Of a stretch of 7,594 nt of DNA, positions 1 to 5,455 are shown piece by piece. Positions within the stretch are counted from its first letter, which is position 1, and the number at the start of each line of letters is the position of its first letter. The notes below the pieces were generated by a model, which saw only the letters and a program-made list of their open reading frames with translations, made no database searches and was not told where the DNA came from. The position numbers and the translations under genes are program-made. Source of the stretch: Sulfurospirillum sp. UBA6810 (GTDB lineage: Bacteria > Campylobacterota > Campylobacteria > Campylobacterales > Sulfurospirillaceae); contig DKEY01000054.1 in the NCBI GenBank assembly GCA_002469305.1, forward strand, positions 1-7,594, read 5' to 3'.

Positions 1-971
1 TCCTTTGCTACTCTATCCAAATCAGTATCCTTCATCGCTCTTACATTACAATCTATCTGTAAGTTTTCATCACTTTGTCTGATTTTACCTAGATTGATGC
101 TAATTGAGGGTATCATAAACTCTTTATCAAAAGCTCTAACTCCCTGAGCAAAAGCATCAAGTACTCTTATGATTGTATCTGAATTTTCAAGATACTCTCT
201 TTGAAAATCGCTTTTTTTGGTTACTTTTACCATCTCATTATGAACTTTTATAGCTTGATTACTTGCGATGATGGCCGTTGCTTTTTTAGGGATAGAGTTT
301 CTCATCTCTCCACCTTCTACATGTAAGAGTTTTATGTCCTCTTGCTGGGCTAGTTCATTGGCTAAAACTTTGATAGCGGAGGGGATATTTTTATCTATAT
401 CAACTCCCGAGTGTCCACCTGGGAGATTTTCCACAACCAACTCATAGATAGCATACTCTTTTCCAAGTGGAAGTTTTTGAACCTTACATGTAGAGATTAC
501 ATCTACTCCACCGGCACATCCTATATATATCTCATCTTCTTGTTCCCCATCCAAATTTAAAAGGTACTTTGAAGTTAATTGTAACTCTAAATTTGTCGCA
601 CCAATCAAACCAACTTCTTCATCACTTGTAAACAAACACTCCAAATCTTCATACAAACTCATACAAGCAAACATGATAGACATACCCATCCCATTATCCG
701 CACCTAGTGTAGAGTTTTTTGCTTTGAGGATATTTTCTTTAAGTTCTAACTCTATATGAGGGGCATTACCGATACACACCATATCATAATGAGATTGCAA
801 ACAAACTTTAGGATTTCCTTTTGTGCACAAAATATTATCATGCTTGTCCGTCTGTACTTCATACCCTAGTTTTGTTGCATAACTTATAATCTCATCTTTT
901 AATTTATGTGCATTAAAACTGCAATGAGGAGTAGAGGCAATCTTTTCAAAATGCTTTAAAATTTCATTCAT
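1..971 (-). CDS. pepD: PepD-type aminoacyl-histidine dipeptidase (M20 family metallopeptidase), 3' end beyond window
   Basis: Cytosolic di-zinc aminopeptidase of the PepD (M20C) group, which cleaves dipeptides such as Xaa-His and so recycles peptide-derived amino acids. My own translation of the minus strand gives 323 residues from ATG at 971-969 to the left window edge without a stop. Metal and catalytic motifs appear in family order: QSHYDMVC (His61, Asp63), STLGADNGMG (Asp92), TSDEEVGLIGA (Glu118-Glu119, base and metal ligand), LNLDGEQEDEIYIGCAGG (Asp141), then GGHSGVDI (186-192) opening the lid/dimerisation domain. The last metal-binding His, near the C-terminus in E. coli PepD (about 485 residues), must lie outside the window. 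The start is supported by AGGA about 8 bases upstream; a second ATG four bases downstream is out of frame. It is transcribed divergently from the lipoprotein-cmoB pair. Family assignment is firm; exact dipeptide preference is inferred. Confidence 0.93.
   Translation of the reverse strand, partial: MNEILKHFEKIASTPHCSFNAHKLKDEIISYATKLGYEVQTDKHDNILCTKGNPKVCLQSHYDMVCIGNAPHIELELKENILKAKNSTLGADNGMGMSIMFACMSLYEDLECLFTSDEEVGLIGATNLELQLTSKYLLNLDGEQEDEIYIGCAGGVDVISTCKVQKLPLGKEYAIYELVVENLPGGHSGVDIDKNIPSAIKVLANELAQQEDIKLLHVEGGEMRNSIPKKATAIIASNQAIKVHNEMVKVTKKSDFQREYLENSDTIIRVLDAFAQGVRAFDKEFMIPSISINLGKIRQSDENLQIDCNVRAMKDTDLDRVAK
316..327 (+). repeat. TACATGTAAG palindromic motif, copy 1
   Basis: TCTACATGTAAG inside pepD. 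The same 12 bases recur in inverted orientation at 483-494. See the finding on this motif. Confidence 0.5.
483..494 (-). repeat. TACATGTAAG palindromic motif, copy 2
   Basis: On the minus strand TCTACATGTAAG, identical to copy 1 but inverted, again inside pepD in a different reading frame: copy 1 encodes Leu-His-Val, this one Thr-Cys-Lys. Confidence 0.5.
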
Positions 972-1013
972 TCTTTTTTCCTAAATATTATCAATGTTTA
1001 ACTATTAAAATGC

Positions 1014-1020
1014 TATTATA
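1014..1020. promoter_or_regulatory. Symmetric -10 element, probable bidirectional promoter
   Basis: The sequence reads TATTAT on the plus strand (1014-1019) and a perfect TATAAT on the minus strand (1020-1015), so one short A/T block can act as -10 in both directions. Predicted starts are near 1026 (plus) and 1008 (minus), about 18 bp apart, which is the geometry described for symmetric bidirectional promoters. The minus direction leaves a roughly 37-nt leader with a Shine-Dalgarno for pepD; the plus direction leaves almost no leader before the lipoprotein ATG at 1027. No convincing -35 is visible either way, as is usual in Campylobacterota. Inferred from sequence only. Confidence 0.5.
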
Positions 1021-1026
1021 ACTCTC

Positions 1027-1284
1027 ATGAAAACATCATTAATTTTACTAATAACTTTGCTATTCTTATTTTCTGGTTGCGTTTATGTCAATGAACGTGG
1101 TGTAGATACAAACTACTACAACACATGTAAAGAATACTATGATTCTATGGGTGTGTACCACAAAACTTGTGATAAAAATGCAGTTGAGTTTGAAGATGTC
1201 AAAACAGGTGCAAAAACTATCGTAAAAGTTACAAAAGATGCTATCACTGATAGCTATAACTACGTAAAGCAAGAGGTTCAATGA
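1027..1284 (+). CDS. Small lipoprotein of unknown function
   Basis: An 85-residue predicted lipoprotein. Residues 1-17 form a type II signal peptide: Lys2, then a hydrophobic stretch from Leu5 to Phe15, ending in the lipobox Phe-Ser-Gly-Cys with Cys18 as the lipidated residue. The mature part is only 68 residues, polar and Tyr-rich, with two further cysteines (Cys34, Cys48) that could form a disulfide in the periplasm. The C-terminal half looks helical and charged. No domain is recognised. The start is fixed by the signal peptide, although no Shine-Dalgarno precedes it and a -10-like box lies immediately upstream, so the mRNA may be leaderless. Its TGA stop overlaps the cmoB ATG (ATGA, 1281-1284), suggesting translational coupling to a cytosolic tRNA-modification gene with no obvious functional link. 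Confidence 0.85.
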   Translation: MKTSLILLITLLFLFSGCVYVNERGVDTNYYNTCKEYYDSMGVYHKTCDKNAVEFEDVKTGAKTIVKVTKDAITDSYNYVKQEVQ

Positions 1285-2183
1285 ATTTAGACGACATCAG
1301 AGATGAGAGAGAAAAGTGGTTTGAGTGGAAAGACAATGCTAAAAGAAAAGCTATCGTAGATGCCTTACCTAATACAATTTCAAATCTTACATGTAAGCTT
1401 GAAGATTGCATCTGCATCTCCTCAACTTCCATCACAAAAGAGGAACTTGAACATATCCACAAAGCAGCTCTTGGCTTAAGACCTTGGAGAAAAGGTCCAT
1501 TTCAAGTTTTTGATACTTTCATAGATACCGAATGGCGAAGTTATATCAAATACAACCTTTTAAAACCACATGTCAATTTAAAAGATAAAATTGTTGGAGA
1601 TATAGGCTGTAACAATGGCTATTATCTTTTTAAAATGCTAGAAGAAAAGCCAAAAAGGCTCGTTGGTTTTGATCCCTCCGCTCTATGTAAACTACAATTT
1701 GATTTTATCAATCACTTTGTACAATCAGATATCAAATTTGAACTCTTAGGTGTGGAACATCTCCCTTTTTATGAGCACAAGTTTGATACTCTTTTTTGTC
1801 TAGGTGTTCTTTACCACAGACCAAATCCAGTTGCAACACTCAAAGAACTCTATAAAGGCTTAAACAAAGATGGTGAACTTATACTAGATACTTTTATGAT
1901 TGATGGCGATGAGCCTTATGCTCTATGTCCTGGTAAAACTTACTCAAAAATTCCAAATATCTATTTCGTTCCGACGATAAAAGCTTTACAAAACTGGTGT
2001 GAAAAAGCAAAATTTAGTTCTTTTGAGGTTTTAGAAATCAAAGCGACAAGCTTAGATGAGCAAAGAAGAACTGAGTGGATTTTAGGAGAAAGTTTAGATG
2101 ACTTTTTAGATGAACAAAATACTGATAAAACACTCGAAGGATACCCAGCGCCTAAAAGAGTATATGTTAAAGTTAAAAAATAA
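1281..2183 (+). CDS. cmoB: tRNA U34 carboxymethyltransferase CmoB
   Basis: Transfers a carboxymethyl group from carboxy-S-adenosylmethionine to 5-hydroxyuridine at wobble position 34, giving cmo5U in tRNAs that read four-codon boxes. At 300 residues it is close to E. coli CmoB (323). Segments matching the family run in order: RKGPF (70-74) and IDTEWRS (81-87) before the Rossmann fold, SAM-binding GDIGCNNGYY (106-115), GFDPS (129-133), LGVEHLPF (156-163), GVLYHRPNP (175-183), TFMIDGD (204-210), NIYFVP (226-231), RTEWILGESLDDFLD (263-277), and C-terminal EGYPAPKR (286-293). The residues that contact the carboxylate of carboxy-SAM in E. coli (Lys91, Tyr200, Arg315) correspond to Lys71, Tyr178 and Arg293, so it should use that cofactor rather than plain SAM. 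AAGAGG at 1271-1276 sits four bases before the ATG. CmoA, which makes the cofactor, is not in the window. In C. jejuni the same neighbour pair is Cj0976-Cj0977 (from memory). Confidence 0.96.
   Translation: MNLDDIRDEREKWFEWKDNAKRKAIVDALPNTISNLTCKLEDCICISSTSITKEELEHIHKAALGLRPWRKGPFQVFDTFIDTEWRSYIKYNLLKPHVNLKDKIVGDIGCNNGYYLFKMLEEKPKRLVGFDPSALCKLQFDFINHFVQSDIKFELLGVEHLPFYEHKFDTLFCLGVLYHRPNPVATLKELYKGLNKDGELILDTFMIDGDEPYALCPGKTYSKIPNIYFVPTIKALQNWCEKAKFSSFEVLEIKATSLDEQRRTEWILGESLDDFLDEQNTDKTLEGYPAPKRVYVKVKK
1386..1397. repeat. CTTACATGTAAG palindrome, copy 3
   Basis: Perfect 12-base palindrome inside cmoB. Together with the following C it is identical over 13 bases to copy 4 in lpxK. Confidence 0.55.
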
Positions 2184-2194
2184 TTAACCGATAT
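2168..2194 (+). promoter_or_regulatory. Sigma28 (FliA) promoter for the Cj0977-like gene
   Basis: The sequence reads TAAAGTTA, an 11-base spacer, then ACCGATAT. The enterobacterial FliA consensus is TAAAGTTT-N11-GCCGATAA, so 7/8 bases of the -35, 6/8 of the -10 and the exact spacing match. It straddles the cmoB stop codon (2181-2183). Transcription would start near 2201, leaving a leader of about 20 nt that contains AAGGA (2212-2216) six bases before the ATG at 2223. In C. jejuni the homologous gene Cj0977 is reported to be sigma28-dependent, which independently supports this site. Confidence 0.85.
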
Positions 2195-2222
2195 ATACGC
2201 AAAGATAAAGCAAGGATGCTAA

Positions 2223-2777
2223 ATGGCGCAACAAGCTGCAAAACAAATGGCTAAAGATCTTATAAATCAAACCGGCGAGATGTCAGAAGATTTAGATGAT
2301 GTACTTAATGATGACGTTGAATCTACTCTGCATGATTTAAGTGACAACAATAATAAAGAAGATTTAAAAACTCACGGACGTATAAGAAGCAACCTATGTG
2401 GAACAATTATAGAACTTGAACAAGGGCGCTCAAAAGTAACTTTGCAAACTACAAAAGATATGGTTGTTGATGATATGGGACTTATCCACAGTGGTTTTAT
2501 CTTTGGAGCAGCCGATTTTGCTGCTTGTGCAGCTGTCAATGAAAGCAATGTTGTCGTCATAGGCTCCCGCTCCAAATTCTTTGCTCCAGCAAAGATCAAT
2601 GACTTAATTGAGTTTGAAGCTACCGCAAAGTTTGAAGATAGTAGAAAAAGGGAGATTAAGGTTTCTGGTTATATCAATGAAATAAGGGTTTATGAAGGTG
2701 TTTTTCATGCCGTTGTTTTAGAAAACCATATCTTTAAAACGAAAATCAAACACCTCAGAAGAAATGAAGAAAGTTAG
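2223..2777 (+). CDS. Hotdog-fold acyl-CoA-binding/thioesterase-like protein, C. jejuni Cj0977-like
   Basis: A 184-residue single-hotdog protein. Residues 1-50 are a polar, strongly acidic extension (a Glu/Asp-rich run at about 19-35) that looks disordered or helical. The hotdog domain follows from about 52: GRIRSNLCG, the central helix DMGLIHSGFIFGAADFAA (84-101), then strands including GSRSKFFAPAKINDLIEFEA (114-133), like FapR and PaaI-type proteins. The segment HSGFIFGAAD resembles the PaaI catalytic helix (HGG...D): His89 and Asp98 fall at the catalytic positions, so hydrolysis is possible, though FapR-type relatives only bind acyl-CoA. Position after cmoB, length and fold match C. jejuni Cj0977, a sigma28-controlled non-flagellar protein linked to invasion and virulence (recalled). 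The FliA promoter just upstream implies expression with late flagellar genes. Its TAG stop overlaps the stop of the convergent hydrolase gene. Fold is confident; substrate is unknown. Confidence 0.88.
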   Translation: MAQQAAKQMAKDLINQTGEMSEDLDDVLNDDVESTLHDLSDNNNKEDLKTHGRIRSNLCGTIIELEQGRSKVTLQTTKDMVVDDMGLIHSGFIFGAADFAACAAVNESNVVVIGSRSKFFAPAKINDLIEFEATAKFEDSRKREIKVSGYINEIRVYEGVFHAVVLENHIFKTKIKHLRRNEES

Positions 2778-3367
2778 ATATAACTAAGCCACATAGGAAG
2801 ATTTTTCCTCTCTTGCTTTGTGGTAGTTGCTCCTCCATGTCCTGGATATATATCCCAATCTGCTTCTATCTCTAAAAACTTTTTGATACTTTTTTTCATA
2901 TCACTTGGATTGCTGTATGGAAAATCAACTCTACCGATAGAGCCTTGAAAAATAAAATCTCCACTAAAAAATGCATTTTGTATCAAAATACCACTACATC
3001 CAGGAGTATGCCCAGGAAAATGTAAAAATGTAAACTTAAACCCATTCAAATCAATTTCATCTTCAAAGTTTATCAAAACATCTGCCTTAGAAGGTGGTGT
3101 TCCTTGCCCAAATGGATCATTTTCTAACATAAAAGCATCATCTTTTGGCGTATAAATAGGAATATGCAATCTCTCTTTTAACTCTTTATTTGACCAAATA
3201 TGATCAAAATGACCATGAGTATTTAAAATCGCAAGTGGATTTTTTACATTGGCTACAACCCATTCCGTAGCACCGATACCTGGGTCGATTATAACTTCTT
3301 TCCCATCGACTGCAACAATATAGCAGTTTGTTTGATATGCACCCATTGGTTTTGATTTTATATTCAT
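2774..3367 (-). CDS. Metallo-beta-lactamase-fold hydrolase, glyoxalase II-like
   Basis: A 197-residue cytosolic di-metal hydrolase of the glyoxalase II/YcbL-like branch of the metallo-beta-lactamase superfamily. All metal ligands are visible: THGHFDH (His51, His53, Asp55, His56), FPGHTPG (His120), FSGDFIF (Asp137) and YPGHGG (His177). It lacks the extra C-terminal substrate domain of classical glyoxalase II (about 250 residues), so it resembles the short single-domain hydrolases acting on thioesters such as S-lactoylglutathione or related compounds; the true substrate cannot be read from the sequence. The start has a modest AAAGAGA upstream. No single promoter stands out in the A/T-rich upstream region. 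The gene is divergent from nadE, the same arrangement as C. jejuni Cj0809c beside nadE (Cj0810), and convergent with the hotdog gene, overlapping it by four bases. Confidence 0.9.
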   Translation of the reverse strand: MNIKSKPMGAYQTNCYIVAVDGKEVIIDPGIGATEWVVANVKNPLAILNTHGHFDHIWSNKELKERLHIPIYTPKDDAFMLENDPFGQGTPPSKADVLINFEDEIDLNGFKFTFLHFPGHTPGCSGILIQNAFFSGDFIFQGSIGRVDFPYSNPSDMKKSIKKFLEIEADWDIYPGHGGATTTKQERKNLPMWLSYI

Positions 3368-3467
3368 TGTGTCTCTTTTTTTATTTTAATATGAGATAGT
3401 ATCGCATAAGAGTTAAATCTTAAATTAATCAACTAAATGTAAAAGAATTAATTAATAATTTCTTCAG

Positions 3468-3473
3468 TATAAT
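3468..3473 (+). promoter_or_regulatory. Perfect -10 box (TATAAT) for the nadE operon
   Basis: TATAAT preceded by a very A/T-rich tract with short T/A runs (about 3441-3464), the usual look of a Campylobacterota sigma70 promoter lacking a strict -35. Transcription would start near 3480. The box overlaps the ATG at 3472-3474, so that ATG could not be on this transcript; this bears on the choice of nadE start. It is the only clear promoter seen for the nadE-degT-lpxK row. Confidence 0.65.
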
Positions 3474-3504
3474 GGATGAAAATTTATTACATGGAATAGA
3501 GCGA

Positions 3505-4308
3505 GTGAAAAAATACGAATTAATCGAAAAATTTCTTATAAAATTTTTGCGAGATGAAGTATTTAAAACAGGCTTGAAAAATGCAGTCATTGGTCTTAGT
3601 GGTGGTATTGATTCTGCTGTTGTAGCTGTTTTAGCAGTAAAAGCTTTTGGAGAAAATTTTCAAGCTTTTACGCTCCCCTCAACAAGCTCATCCAAAAGTA
3701 GTTTTGATGATGCTAAAGAGTTATGTGATAAGTTTAAAATCAAAAATCAAAATATCTTCATAGGCGACTTAGTCCAAACATATTTTCAAGATAAAAAAAA
3801 AGACAACTTAAGAATAGGAAATTTTAGTGCAAGGATGAGGATGTCTGTACTTTATGACATGTCAGCAAAATACTCTGCTCTAGTATTAGGAACTAGCAAC
3901 AAAAGTGAACTTCTTCTTGGTTATGGAACAATGTTTGGAGATTTAGCAAGTGCTATAAATCCCATCGGGGATTTATATAAAAGTGAAATTTTTGAATTTG
4001 CGAGATATTTGGGTGTCCCTGATAGTATCATCAACAAACCACCAAGTGCTGATTTGTGGGAAGGTCAAAATGATGAGGATGATTTAGGATACTCTTATGC
4101 CATTATCGATAAGGCTTTATACGCTTTTGTCGATGAAAGACTAAGTCAGCAAGAGATGCTAAAGCTTGGATTTGAGAAAGAGCTTATAGAACTTATAAGT
4201 GAGAGAATTTATAAAAATCAATTTAAAAGAAAATTACCAATTATCGCAAAGTTAAGTCATAGAACTATTGGTCATGACTTTTTATACGCTCGTGATATAA
4301 AGATGTAA
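3505..4308 (+). CDS. nadE: NH3-dependent NAD+ synthetase
   Basis: Last step of NAD synthesis: ATP-dependent amidation of nicotinate adenine dinucleotide through an adenylate intermediate. There is no N-terminal glutaminase (nitrilase) domain, so this is the ammonia-using form. Visible motifs, numbered from the GTG start: PP-loop LSGGIDSA (31-38), GNFSARMRMSVLYD (105-118), GTSNKSELLLGYGT (129-142), NPIGDLYKSE (152-161), PPSADLWEGQNDEDDLGYSY (179-198), and the C-terminal RT-GHDFLYARD pattern, all standard for NadE. The upstream in-frame ATG at 3472 would add 11 residues, but it has no Shine-Dalgarno and lies inside a perfect TATAAT. The GTG at 3505 gives 267 residues, puts the PP-loop at the usual distance from the N-terminus, and leaves about 25 nt of leader with GGA at 3493-3495. 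Start choice is an inference; function is firm. It heads the rightward gene row. Confidence 0.94.
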   Translation: MKKYELIEKFLIKFLRDEVFKTGLKNAVIGLSGGIDSAVVAVLAVKAFGENFQAFTLPSTSSSKSSFDDAKELCDKFKIKNQNIFIGDLVQTYFQDKKKDNLRIGNFSARMRMSVLYDMSAKYSALVLGTSNKSELLLGYGTMFGDLASAINPIGDLYKSEIFEFARYLGVPDSIINKPPSADLWEGQNDEDDLGYSYAIIDKALYAFVDERLSQQEMLKLGFEKELIELISERIYKNQFKRKLPIIAKLSHRTIGHDFLYARDIKM

Positions 4309-4321
4309 AGAAGGAGTTAAA

Positions 4322-5455
4322 ATGAAGGAAATTCCATTTTATAAGCCTCTTATCGGTGAGATAGAGAAAAAACTTATAAATGAAGTGTTGAATATGGAGG
4401 AATCCTCTAAAGTAGAGGAACTTGAAGAAAAGTTTTCGAAGTACATAGGTTGTAACCACTCTGTTTCAACATTTAATGGCACTGCTGCTATGCATCTTGC
4501 TATGTGTGCACTTGATTTAAAACGTGGTGATAAAATCATCTGTTCAGTTAACTCTTTCCCTTCTGTGGCAGAAGTTGTGAGACATTTTGATGCTGAACCT
4601 ATCTTTGTTGATATTGATAAAGATGACTTCAATATGGATATGAATGCCCTAGAGAGTGTTTTAAACAAAAGTCAACACAAAAAATTAAAAGGTATCTTTG
4701 TATCACATGTAGCTGGACAAGCTGCAAATATGGACAAAATCTATGAACTAGCAAGTGAACATGATGTAAAAGTTATAGAAGATGCTTCACAAGCACTTGG
4801 TGGGACATACAATGGTAAAAAGATAGGAACAACTGGTTCTGACATAACTTGTTTTAGATTTTCTCCTCAAATGAGAAATGCTATTGCGAGTGGTGGTATT
4901 ATGACTACAAACAATCCTGAACTTGATGAGAGAGCGAGACTTTTAAGAAATCATGCAATCGTAAGCGATGGTTGGGATAGATACGGCAATCTAGGTTATG
5001 TTTATGATGTTGTAGATATTGGTATGAAGTATGATATGAATGAACTAAATGCTGCTTTTGCTATCGCACAACTCAGTAAAAATGAACAATTTATAAAAAG
5101 AAGACAGCAAATAGCAAATATTTACAACAGAGAACTTGATAACTGTCCTCATGTTTCTATTCCTTTGAAAAAATCTGACCATATCTATAACCAATATATC
5201 ATCAAGATAGATAAAAACCGTGATGGTTTTGCCAAAGAGTTAAGAAATAGCGGTATCTATACAGCCCTTCATTTTATACCTTTACATCTACTAAGTTACT
5301 ATAAAAACAAATACTCTCTGAGAGTAAATGATTTTCCAAATGCACTCAATAACTATCAACAAATACTCTCTTTACCAATTTACTGTGGTTTAGAAGATAG
5401 TGAAGTTGAATATATCTGTAAAAAGATTAAAGAGATAGCATCACACCGTGTATAA
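4322..5455 (+). CDS. DegT/DnrJ/EryC1/StrS-family protein lacking the PLP lysine
   Basis: A full-length (377-residue) fold-type I protein of the family that normally transaminates nucleotide-linked keto-sugars. Family landmarks are present: IPFYKP at the start, FNGTAAMHLA (51-60) where SxGTxALhlA is usual, GDKI (69-72), EPIFVDID (92-99), VSHVAGQAANMDKI (127-140), VIEDASQALGG (151-161) with the PLP-ring Asp154, and the C-terminal ALHFIPLH (315-322). The Schiff-base segment, normally FSFxxxKxxxxGEGG, reads FRFSPQMRNAIASGG (178-192). Aligned without gaps, the lysine is replaced by Met184 (ATG at 4871-4873), with Arg185 next and no Lys or His nearby. Ordinary transamination is therefore doubtful, and no sugar product should be assigned. 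AAGGAG at 4311-4316 is a strong Shine-Dalgarno. The gene follows nadE by 13 bases and overlaps lpxK by 8, an insertion relative to the C. jejuni order. Family is certain; activity unknown. Confidence 0.9.
   Translation: MKEIPFYKPLIGEIEKKLINEVLNMEESSKVEELEEKFSKYIGCNHSVSTFNGTAAMHLAMCALDLKRGDKIICSVNSFPSVAEVVRHFDAEPIFVDIDKDDFNMDMNALESVLNKSQHKKLKGIFVSHVAGQAANMDKIYELASEHDVKVIEDASQALGGTYNGKKIGTTGSDITCFRFSPQMRNAIASGGIMTTNNPELDERARLLRNHAIVSDGWDRYGNLGYVYDVVDIGMKYDMNELNAAFAIAQLSKNEQFIKRRQQIANIYNRELDNCPHVSIPLKKSDHIYNQYIIKIDKNRDGFAKELRNSGIYTALHFIPLHLLSYYKNKYSLRVNDFPNALNNYQQILSLPIYCGLEDSEVEYICKKIKEIASHRV
4350..4376 (-). promoter_or_regulatory. Possible antisense sigma28-like site inside the degT-family gene
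   Basis: Read on the minus strand: TAAGTTTT, 11 bases, ACCGATAA. The -10 matches FliA consensus at 7/8 positions, the -35 at 6/8, and the spacing is exact. It lies near the 5' end of the DegT-family gene and would fire leftward through the nadE 3' end. Intragenic FliA sites are known in enterobacteria, but this could be chance, since the bases encode the N-terminal PLIGEIEKKL stretch. Confidence 0.3.

Noticed and set aside
766..773. Other ACCGATA strings (near 766, 2933 and 3274) as sigma28 promoters
   Set aside because: None has a TAAA-type -35 at the required spacing.
1244..1462. Minus-strand open frame opposite the cmoB start, and similar open frames opposite the lipoprotein, hotdog, nadE, degT, lpxK and argB genes
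   Set aside because: Each lies wholly opposite a gene with clear family motifs, has no recognisable domain, and reflects the low stop frequency opposite A/T-rich coding sequence.
2772..2785. AGTTA-GATA-TAACT inverted repeat as an intrinsic terminator
   Set aside because: A five-pair A/T-rich stem with no following T run is too weak.
3472..3474. ATG at 3472 as the nadE start
   Set aside because: It overlaps a perfect TATAAT, lacks a Shine-Dalgarno and adds residues not expected in the family; the GTG at 3505 is preferred, though not proven.
4322..5455. Naming the DegT-family gene as a specific sugar aminotransferase (ArnB, PseC, PglE or similar)
   Set aside because: The catalytic lysine is missing and no nucleotide-sugar genes are beside it, so a substrate or reaction name would be unsupported.
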